From: Oscillospiraceae bacterium
Lineage (GTDB): Bacteria; Bacillota; Clostridia; Oscillospirales; Ruminococcaceae
NCBI GenBank assembly: GCA_003445125.1
Contig: DLVP01000076.1
Coordinates: 749 to 5,815, forward strand
Direction: 5' to 3'
DNA: 5,067 nucleotides
Shown here piece after piece: positions 1 to 5,067 of this stretch. Every line of letters starts with the position of its first letter. Position 1 is the first letter of the stretch. The notes below the pieces were generated by a model, which was not told where the DNA came from, ran no database searches, and saw only the letters and a list, made by a program, of their open reading frames with translations. A program made the translations under genes and the position numbers.

Positions 1-1353
1 GGCTTTATTTTTTTCACCATGCGTCAGGCATCCGGCACCGCCGATACATCCGCCGACGCACGCCATGCCTTCTACAAAGTTGGCATCCAGCACATTTTTA
101 CTCTTTTTCAGAAGTGCTACACGGCATTCCTCAATGCCGTCACAGGAGCAAGGTTTCAGCTCGAAATCAGTGATACCGTGTTCCTTCAGTGCTTCCGCCA
201 CCGCGTCGGAAAGTCCGCCGCTGCGGGCAAAAATTCTGCCGAAATACGACGCATTATCCAACACATCTTCTTCAAAAGTGGTGATATCCATATCACGGCT
301 GTCAAACAGTGCCTGCAATTCCTCAAACGTCATTGCTACGTCCACATACGGGCTCACCGTTTCACGCTGCACTTCCGCCTTCTTTGCCGTGCACGGTCCG
401 ATAAATACCACTTTGCAGGGTCCTTCATGTTCTTTGATGTACTGAGAGATCGTCGCCATCGGCGAAAGATTGTGCGAAACAAAGGGCAGCAATTGCGGGA
501 AGGATTTCTCAATATAGCTCACAAACGCCGGGCAGCAGGAGCTGGTCAGGAAGCCTTTTTCCACAAGTTCCTTTGATTCGGCATATGCCACCATATCGGC
601 ACCGAGTGCCGCCTCGATGACCGTATGGAATCCGAGCTGTTTCAACCCAGTAATGACCTGACCGAGTTTCGCATACGTAAACTGGCTGGAAATGGCAGGC
701 GCAACAACAGCGAATACCTTTTCCCCGCTTTGCTGGCTGTCTTTGAGAATACGGATTACGTCCAGGATGAACGATTTATCCATAATAGCGCCGAACGGGC
801 ACTGATATACGCACGCGCCGCAAGCGATACACTTACTGTTATCGATTGCCGCCACTTTATCCTCATTCATGCTGATTGCTTTGATTTTGCAGGCATTCTC
901 GCACGGACGCTTACGGCTGATGATTGCCGTATACGGACACGCACGCGCGCAGGCGCCGCATTCCTTACATTTGGATTTATCGATATGTGCGACGTGGTTC
1001 TCGTCAAAAGAAATGGCACCGAAGCGGCAGACATCCTCACAGCGATGTGCCAAACAGCCGCGGCAGGCATTGGTTACCTCACAACCGCCCATCGGACACT
1101 CATCGCAGGCGATCTCAATAACCTCAATCACATTCGGATTTGACTTATTGCCGCCCATTGCCAGCTTTACGCGCTCGCCGAGGATAGCACGCTCTTTATA
1201 CACACAGCAGCGCATCGTCGGCGTATTGCCGGGAACGATCATTTTCGGAATATCCATGACGTTCTCCGCCAAGGTATCATTCCACGCCTGTCTTGCCACC
1301 TCGCGCAACACCTTATATTTCAAATGCTGCACTTTCGTATCGAATTTACGCAT
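1..1353 (-). CDS. Monomeric [FeFe] hydrogenase, group B-like, with Cys-rich ferredoxin-type N-terminus (3' end cut by window edge)
   Basis: Probable cytoplasmic hydrogenase, interconverting protons and H2 with ferredoxin-type electrons. 451 codons are open from the ATG at 1353 to the edge, with no stop. The start is fixed by GGAGG six bases upstream. Residues 83-185 hold 17 cysteines, including two CxxCxxCxxxCP motifs (C129/132/135/139 and C175/178/181/185), a CxxCx4CxxxC group (C97/100/105/109) and extra cysteines C83, C86, C91, C151 and C155. The H-cluster domain, about 212-451, has all three signatures: TSSCCPAF (C273, C274), GPCTAKKAE (C321) and EGMACVGGCIGG (C432, C436). All four expected H-cluster ligands are therefore present. 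Glycine instead of methionine before PC in the second motif, and the long Cys-rich N-terminus, point to group B rather than classical group A. Probably only a few tens of residues are missing. It follows the sensor-like homologue by 10 bases. The family call is firm; the subgroup and the direction of catalysis are inferred. Confidence 0.9.
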   Translation of the reverse strand, partial: MRKFDTKVQHLKYKVLREVARQAWNDTLAENVMDIPKMIVPGNTPTMRCCVYKERAILGERVKLAMGGNKSNPNVIEVIEIACDECPMGGCEVTNACRGCLAHRCEDVCRFGAISFDENHVAHIDKSKCKECGACARACPYTAIISRKRPCENACKIKAISMNEDKVAAIDNSKCIACGACVYQCPFGAIMDKSFILDVIRILKDSQQSGEKVFAVVAPAISSQFTYAKLGQVITGLKQLGFHTVIEAALGADMVAYAESKELVEKGFLTSSCCPAFVSYIEKSFPQLLPFVSHNLSPMATISQYIKEHEGPCKVVFIGPCTAKKAEVQRETVSPYVDVAMTFEELQALFDSRDMDITTFEEDVLDNASYFGRIFARSGGLSDAVAEALKEHGITDFELKPCSCDGIEECRVALLKKSKNVLDANFVEGMACVGGCIGGAGCLTHGEKNKA

Positions 1354-1358
1354 GTTTA

Positions 1359-1366
1359 TCCTCCTA
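1359..1366 (-). promoter_or_regulatory. Shine-Dalgarno overlapping the upstream stop codon
   Basis: On the minus strand this reads TAGGAGGA. The TAG is the stop codon of the PAS-containing hydrogenase homologue, and its G is the first base of the GGAGG for the next gene, six bases before its ATG at 1353. The arrangement suggests translational coupling of the sensor-like protein and the hydrogenase. Confidence 0.8.
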
Positions 1367-3046
1367 CAAGTTTTCATCATTTGAGATGGATTCTTTCAGT
1401 TTGGAAAGAGCAATCTTTGTTTCTGCTGCCGTTTCACCGAGAAGAGAAGCAATTTCCTGCACGATCCGCATCTGTTTATCCACGACTTTATCTGCGATTT
1501 CCGCCGTCTGACGGCTGATTCTATCCTTCTGCTCCCGTTGTATTTCCTCTGCGGTCACATCGCGCAGAATGCACACGAGCAGTCGGTATTCCCGATCATA
1601 CAGCACGGTTTCCTCAACATATTTATCATAATCTGCCAAATAAATCCGCTTATTGTGAATGTTTCTTCCGGTATGAAGAACCTGCAAAAAATCCTTCGGA
1701 TCCATAATCCGCACCACACCGTCACCCAACACATCGGAAGAATCCCGAAGGTTCATGATCTTCAATGCCGCACGGTTGATCTGCTGCACTTCAAGTTTTT
1801 CATTGAGTACAAAAAGCCCGTTGGGAGTGTTTCTCACTACGGTATCGGAAAAACTCTCCGCGCGTTCCTCCAAATAAGGCAGACACATGGTGATCTCTGC
1901 TTTTCCGTGATACACCGCAATTGCTTTTTCGCGGCAGGTATCATATCCGCAGGAACCGCAGTTGAGTTCATCGGACGGCTTGGTTTTTCCCATCTGGCGC
2001 AGAATTTCCGTAATTTCTGTCTCGGTCGGCGGCCGCAGCCGACGCGCAATCGGAATAAAATTTTTATGAAGTTCATGTGCATCCGGTTGTTTTACGGAAA
2101 AATCGCGCTTTCCGGCAAAGCGAACCACCGCAAGGTAATCCTTCACCGGTGTACGGTGAAATTTTTCCATCACCGGTCCGCCGATACAGCTGCCCACACA
2201 CGCAGACATTTCCACAAAACAGCGGTGTATCTTTCCGGCAGCGATATCCTTCAGCGCCGCCATACAATTTTCCACGCCGTCTACCGCCATATACGTATAG
2301 CCTTCCGGCTTTTCCGTCATCGTCTCAAGGATTCCGCCGACCGTGGGGAAGAGTCTGGCACGGCTGTTTTCATCGACATCCGTTTGCTTTTCAAGCTCCA
2401 CATTTTCCGCTTTCAGCCACGCAGTCAATTCATCAAAGGTCAGCACGGCATCCACAATACCTTCGTAGTACTGCGCCTCGTCTTTTTTGGCAACGCACGG
2501 TCCGACAAACACGGTTCTGGCGTTCGGAATCCTTTGTTTGATATCCTGACAGTGTGCCTGCATTGGTGAAAGAACATCTGCCAAATTCGGCAGTTGCTCC
2601 GGAAAGTACTTTTGAATCAGAAGATTCACCGAATGGCAGCAGGACGAAATCAAGACATCCTGTGTCTGTTCCCGAAGTTTTTCTTCATAGGCGTTTTTCA
2701 CGATCGTCGCGCCGACTGCTGTTTCTTCCGCGTCGTAAAATCCCAGTTTTTTCAGTGCTTCTTTCATCGCGCGGATCCCGACGCCCTCGTAATTGGCAAC
2801 AAAGGAAGGCGCAAGACTGACTACCACGGGATTTCCTTCCTGAAGCAGCACTTTGACTTTTTCGGTTTCATCAACAATCTGTTTGGCATCCTGCGGACAG
2901 ACAACAAAGCACTGACCGCACATTATACACTCATTTCCAATGATATATGCCTGGTTTCCGGAAAAGCGAATGGACTTGACCGGGCAATAGCGAATACATT
3001 TATAGCAGTTTTTGCAATTGGATTTTTTCAGTGTCAAGCAATCCAC
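1364..3046 (-). CDS. Putative sensory [FeFe]-hydrogenase homologue (2x[4Fe-4S] - H-domain - [4Fe-4S] - PAS - coiled coil)
   Basis: 560 residues, starting at GTG 3046, chosen because AAAGGAG lies seven bases upstream. Domains in order: a two-cluster ferredoxin (C11/14/17/21 and C40/43/46/50, both CxxCxxCxxxCP); an H-cluster domain at about 70-315; an extra [4Fe-4S] module (C363/366/371/388, CxxCGx3C spacing); a PAS domain at about 397-498; and a helical, probably coiled-coil tail at about 499-555. H-cluster ligands are present: SSCCHS (C136, C137), GPCVAKKDE (C184) and EMSACVGSCIGG (C283, C287). This domain order matches the putative sensory HydS-type proteins (groups C/D), thought to report H2 or redox state and known to be slow catalysts. 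Active-site surroundings deviate: His138 for the usual Pro, Gly182 and Ser281 at the positions of the two H-cluster-contacting methionines, and Ser286 for Gly. No kinase, phosphatase or GGDEF domain is fused, so the output partner is unknown. Fe-S and H-domain assignment is firm; the sensor role is inferred. Confidence 0.88.
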   Translation of the reverse strand: MDCLTLKKSNCKNCYKCIRYCPVKSIRFSGNQAYIIGNECIMCGQCFVVCPQDAKQIVDETEKVKVLLQEGNPVVVSLAPSFVANYEGVGIRAMKEALKKLGFYDAEETAVGATIVKNAYEEKLREQTQDVLISSCCHSVNLLIQKYFPEQLPNLADVLSPMQAHCQDIKQRIPNARTVFVGPCVAKKDEAQYYEGIVDAVLTFDELTAWLKAENVELEKQTDVDENSRARLFPTVGGILETMTEKPEGYTYMAVDGVENCMAALKDIAAGKIHRCFVEMSACVGSCIGGPVMEKFHRTPVKDYLAVVRFAGKRDFSVKQPDAHELHKNFIPIARRLRPPTETEITEILRQMGKTKPSDELNCGSCGYDTCREKAIAVYHGKAEITMCLPYLEERAESFSDTVVRNTPNGLFVLNEKLEVQQINRAALKIMNLRDSSDVLGDGVVRIMDPKDFLQVLHTGRNIHNKRIYLADYDKYVEETVLYDREYRLLVCILRDVTAEEIQREQKDRISRQTAEIADKVVDKQMRIVQEIASLLGETAAETKIALSKLKESISNDENL

Positions 3047-3053
3047 ACTGCTT

Positions 3054-3060
3054 CTCCTTT
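3054..3060 (-). promoter_or_regulatory. Shine-Dalgarno deciding a GTG start
   Basis: AAAGGAG on the minus strand, seven bases before GTG at 3046. No ATG lies in frame at this position, so this site identifies the GTG as the initiation codon of the sensor-like hydrogenase. Confidence 0.8.
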
Positions 3061-3069
3061 CCCGGACGA

Positions 3070-3309
3070 TCAGACCTTTGCCAGAACGTTTTCCTCAAAA
3101 AATGTTTTTGTTGTGTCCGGGGAGACAGAGTACAAAGTATCTTCGATCTTCACACAGACACCATCCTGACAGTGCCCCATACAGAATGCGCCTGCCAGCT
3201 CTACTTTATCCGAAAGATTGTTCTCGCGAATCAGATATTGCAGTTGATCCACCACCTGACGCGAACCTTTGATATGACATGAGGAACCGATACATACTGT
3301 CACTTTCAT
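3070..3309 (-). CDS. Small thioredoxin-fold [2Fe-2S] protein (NuoE/HydC-like ferredoxin domain)
   Basis: 79 residues, probably a cytoplasmic single-electron carrier. The cysteine pattern C6-x4-C11 and C43-x3-C47 is the ligand set of thioredoxin-like [2Fe-2S] ferredoxins and of the NuoE/HydC subunits of NADH dehydrogenases and bifurcating hydrogenases. A fifth cysteine, C52, follows. Family NuoE subunits are about twice this length because of an N-terminal helical region; here only the cluster-binding fold is present, so it is a stand-alone domain rather than a full diaphorase subunit. The ATG at 3309 sits four bases after the Rex stop. The next gene, the PAS-containing hydrogenase homologue, begins 23 bases downstream. 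From memory, such small proteins often precede sensory-type [FeFe]-hydrogenase genes in Clostridia, making an electron-transfer link between the two plausible. The fold is well supported; the partner is inferred. Confidence 0.87.
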   Translation of the reverse strand: MKVTVCIGSSCHIKGSRQVVDQLQYLIRENNLSDKVELAGAFCMGHCQDGVCVKIEDTLYSVSPDTTKTFFEENVLAKV

Positions 3310-3313
3310 AAAA

Positions 3314-3322
3314 TCACCCTTT
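3314..3322 (-). promoter_or_regulatory. Shine-Dalgarno overlapping the Rex stop codon
   Basis: The minus strand reads AAAGGGTGA. AAAGGG is a plausible ribosome binding site seven bases before the ATG at 3309, and TGA is the stop of Rex. Ribosomes finishing Rex would be positioned to restart on the [2Fe-2S] gene. Confidence 0.65.
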
Positions 3323-3934
3323 AAATTTTTTGTTCAGAAACGCGAGGGACAGCGCCATATTTTCATATTGTACCAACACATTTTCCGGCGTGCGGAGTAC
3401 GCAGGGAGCAAAGCACCACAGGGCGCGGATTCCCGCCTTTACCATACGGTCGCAAACCTCCTGCGCCTGTGAGGACGGAACGGTGAGAATGCCGATTTTT
3501 ACACGGTGATCCCGACAAAAATTCTCGAAATCCGCCATCGGAAAAATCGGTTTTCCGATATGGCTGAATTCCGGTTTTGTCACCGCTATGTCGAAAGCGG
3601 CGGTGATATCCAGACCATATTCACCGAATCCGCCGTAATCCAACAAAGCGCGTCCCAATTTTCCCGCGCCGACAATTACCACGCGGCTGTCCTCTCCGTC
3701 GTTGAGAAACCGTTCCAACGAAAGGATCAGATCATCCACGCGATAGCCGGTTTTCGGTCTTCCCGCACCGCTGACTGCCGCAAGGTCTTTACGAACCTGC
3801 ACTTCACCCAGCCCGAGTTCCTTGGCAAGGATGGTGGCAGAGATATTGTCCGTTGCCGGGAAAACGGTTTTCAGATACTTCAGATACTGTGGAATTCTCC
3901 CCAATGTCGCCCGTGAAATTTCCGCCCGTTTCAT
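3314..3934 (-). CDS. rex: Redox-sensing transcriptional repressor Rex
   Basis: 206 residues, close to the usual family length of about 210. Rex dimers bind operators when NADH/NAD+ is low and release DNA when NADH binds, de-repressing fermentation, hydrogenase and electron-sink genes. The N-terminal winged helix (about 1-77) contains the family recognition stretch QVRKDL (46-51) followed by a GAGRPKTGY wing. The Rossmann domain has VGAGKLG (88-94), then AAFD (112-115), whose aspartate is placed to bind the NAD ribose. Further family signatures are TVPSSQAQEV (151-160) and FAP (175-177), with a C-terminal helix (about 185-203) expected to swap between subunits. The ATG at 3934 is supported by GGGAGGT six bases upstream. 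The gene sits inside a redox gene run, 30 bases after a membrane protein gene. No clear TTGTTAA-type inverted-repeat Rex operator was seen in the window, so which genes it controls is unknown. Confidence 0.95.
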   Translation of the reverse strand: MKRAEISRATLGRIPQYLKYLKTVFPATDNISATILAKELGLGEVQVRKDLAAVSGAGRPKTGYRVDDLILSLERFLNDGEDSRVVIVGAGKLGRALLDYGGFGEYGLDITAAFDIAVTKPEFSHIGKPIFPMADFENFCRDHRVKIGILTVPSSQAQEVCDRMVKAGIRALWCFAPCVLRTPENVLVQYENMALSLAFLNKKFKG

Positions 3935-3940
3935 CCTGCC

Positions 3941-3947
3941 ACCTCCC
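3941..3947 (-). promoter_or_regulatory. Shine-Dalgarno of rex
   Basis: GGGAGGT on the minus strand, six bases before the ATG at 3934. It lies within a 30-base gap that shows no promoter or terminator, so rex is probably co-transcribed with the gene before it. Confidence 0.7.
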
Positions 3948-3964
3948 TGTTTTGAAAGCTGTCG

Positions 3965-4300
3965 TTATGCGTGAGCCTCCGCAGCGGCACGATCCGCTGC
4001 TTCATCCAACTTTTTGTTGCGGAAATAGAGACCCACATCGATCGAAATTTCGATAAAGTTGAGTACATAGAAGAAAAAGCTGAGGAAGAAAATGAAGCCC
4101 GATTTCGGAGCGACTCCGAACAGACCCGCTGTTTCGATAATCTTTTTCGCAATGCCGCAGGCATAACCAATCAAAAGGAAAACCTCAAAGAACAAGCTTT
4201 TTCCTTTAGCGGTGCGGGAGACCCACGATTTACGGATTGACAACGGCCAGGAAAGTCCAAAGCAAAAAATTGTCAACGCTTCCAACAAATCAACCAACAT
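3965..4300 (-). CDS. Small three-helix membrane protein, possibly PQ-loop/SemiSWEET-like
   Basis: 111 residues with three predicted membrane helices (about 2-22, 36-54, 66-92) and a charged, alanine-rich C-terminal tail (about 93-111). After helix 1 comes a basic loop, SWPLSIRKSWVSRTAKGKS (17-35). The P19 followed by a basic Ser/Arg/Gly loop resembles the PQ-loop half-repeat of SemiSWEET and related small transporters, although the PQ glutamine is leucine here. The family call is therefore tentative. The membrane segments contain no histidine, which argues against a haem-b quinol-oxidising anchor for the flavoprotein encoded 17 bases upstream. Two cysteines (C13 in helix 1, C48 in helix 2) are the only obvious redox-capable residues. 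The start ATG at 4300 has AGGA seven bases upstream. Its function is unknown. Its position between a fumarate-reductase-like gene and rex suggests a role tied to the flavoprotein, perhaps substrate movement, but this is only inference. Confidence 0.8.
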   Translation of the reverse strand: MLVDLLEALTIFCFGLSWPLSIRKSWVSRTAKGKSLFFEVFLLIGYACGIAKKIIETAGLFGVAPKSGFIFFLSFFFYVLNFIEISIDVGLYFRNKKLDEAADRAAAEAHA

Positions 4301-4317
4301 ACAAGTGTCCTACTTTC

Positions 4318-5067
4318 TTATTTTTGTCTGCGATAATCCGGCAGCAATTTCGGAGAAACCTGTTCGGTCTCGATTCCTGCCGCTTCAAGCTGAGCGTCAA
4401 ATTTCGCGATATGCTCCAGCGTCAGCTTGCCGACCGTCACATCTTTAGCGCGCGCTGCCGCATTTTTGCCGGCACTGCGTCCGAACACAATGATATCCAG
4501 CAGCGAATTGCCCATCAGGCGGTTACGTCCGTGAATACCTCCGACCGCCTCGCCTGCTACATACAGATTTTCCACATTTGTCGTCTGTCCGTCCACCGTA
4601 ATGTCCAGACCGCCGTTCTGATAGTGCAGCGTCGGATAAACCAGGATCGGTTCTTTACGGATATCGATACCGTAGCTGGCAAACATACGCATCATGGCAG
4701 GAATTCGTTTTTCAATCGTTCCCTCGCCGCCGATTGCTTCAATCATCGGCGTATCCAGCCACACGGCTTTGCCCATTCCGGTATCCACACCCTCGTTGCG
4801 GTCGGAACATTCACGGATGATTGAAGCCGCCGCCACGTCACGGGTTTCCAACGGATGCATGAACACTTTGCCGTCGCGGTTGACGAGCTTTGCGCCCAGA
4901 GAACGAACCTTTTCCGTCACCAACGCACCGAAAATCTGCTGCGGGAACGCCGCACCGGTCGGGTGATACTGCAAAGTATCGGCATAAAGGAGCTTGGCAC
5001 CGACACGGTAGCCCAGCACCAGTCCGTCTGCGGTTGCTCCGTAGTGGTTGGAGGTCGGGAAGCCCTG
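4318..5067 (-). CDS. Fumarate reductase/succinate dehydrogenase-type FAD flavoprotein, C-terminal part (5' end beyond window)
   Basis: 249 residues plus a TAA stop, in frame from base 5067. The N-terminal FAD-binding portion lies outside the window. A GTG at 5019 is internal and not a start, because the frame continues upstream with family-typical sequence (SNHYGATADG). Fragment residues show the capping and catalytic motifs: QYHPTG (33-38, His35), ETRD (74-77, Arg76), PTLHYQNGG (145-153, His148), and the FAD-binding VAGEAVGGIHGRNRLMGNSL (170-189, Arg181 and Arg183). These correspond to E. coli FrdA His232, Arg287, His355 and Arg390. Such enzymes reduce fumarate or related unsaturated acids as an electron sink. 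The protein stops about 66 residues after Arg183, so it lacks the long C-terminal helical domain of FrdA/SdhA and in this respect resembles soluble flavocytochrome c-type reductases. The substrate is uncertain: fumarate is likely, but another enoate is possible. No FrdB iron-sulfur gene follows it. Confidence 0.88.
   Translation of the reverse strand, partial: QGFPTSNHYGATADGLVLGYRVGAKLLYADTLQYHPTGAAFPQQIFGALVTEKVRSLGAKLVNRDGKVFMHPLETRDVAAASIIRECSDRNEGVDTGMGKAVWLDTPMIEAIGGEGTIEKRIPAMMRMFASYGIDIRKEPILVYPTLHYQNGGLDITVDGQTTNVENLYVAGEAVGGIHGRNRLMGNSLLDIIVFGRSAGKNAAARAKDVTVGKLTLEHIAKFDAQLEAAGIETEQVSPKLLPDYRRQK

Noticed and set aside
19..1143. Plus-strand open frames of 185 and 172 codons at the left end
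   Set aside because: Both are antisense to the hydrogenase reading frame, which continues uninterrupted from 1353 to 1 and carries all expected motifs.
1538..2569. Long plus-strand open frame of 343 codons opposite the sensor-like hydrogenase gene
   Set aside because: It lies wholly antisense to a gene with clear Fe-S and H-cluster motifs. Its translation is rich in His, Arg and Phe with no recognisable domain, as expected of a shadow frame.
3070..3309. The 79-residue protein as a complete NuoE/HydC subunit of a bifurcating hydrogenase
   Set aside because: It lacks the N-terminal helical part of NuoE, and no NuoF/HydB-type NADH-binding gene is present in the window.
3935..3964. Possible Rex operator or terminator in the gap before rex
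   Set aside because: The 30 bases hold a strong Shine-Dalgarno but no inverted repeat resembling a Rex site and no hairpin followed by a T-run.
4271..4276. TTGACA on the minus strand as a possible -35 box for an internal promoter before rex
   Set aside because: No TATAAT-like box occurs about 17 bases downstream, and the site is inside the membrane-protein gene.
5017..5019. GTG at 5019 as the start of the flavoprotein
   Set aside because: The frame stays open to the window edge with sequence typical of the family (SNHYGATADG) and there is no ribosome binding site, so this is an internal valine.

Overview
All genes in this 5,067-base window lie on the minus strand. In transcription order, from high to low coordinates, they are: the C-terminal half of a fumarate-reductase-type flavoprotein (5067-4318), a small three-helix membrane protein (4300-3965), the redox repressor Rex (3934-3314), a 79-residue thioredoxin-fold [2Fe-2S] protein (3309-3070), a PAS-containing [FeFe]-hydrogenase-like protein of the putative sensory class (3046-1364), and a monomeric [FeFe] hydrogenase whose last residues run off the left edge (1353-1). 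Gaps are only 17, 30, 4, 23 and 10 bases. Nearly every start has a strong Shine-Dalgarno sequence, and two of these overlap the preceding stop codon. No terminator or convincing promoter was found, so the simplest reading is one operon whose promoter lies beyond the right edge.

The organism is most likely a strictly anaerobic, fermentative member of the Bacillota (Clostridia or Negativicutes), of the gut or anoxic-sediment type. The reasons are the oxygen-sensitive [FeFe] hydrogenases, Rex, a fumarate-reductase-like flavoprotein, AGGAGG-type ribosome binding sites and roughly even base composition. The sequence does not allow a closer placement.

The genes share a redox theme. The flavoprotein would dump electrons onto an organic acceptor. 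Rex reads the NADH/NAD+ ratio. The small [2Fe-2S] protein is a plausible electron carrier. The PAS-containing hydrogenase homologue looks like a gauge of H2 or ferredoxin potential, and the last gene is a probable catalytic hydrogenase. The most interesting part is 3934-1: Rex, the [2Fe-2S] protein, the putative H2 sensor and the hydrogenase, tightly packed. The sensor has neither a fused output domain nor an output gene directly after it. Its active-site motifs also differ from both classical hydrogenases and the neighbouring enzyme. All functional roles are inferred from motifs; no homology search was run.
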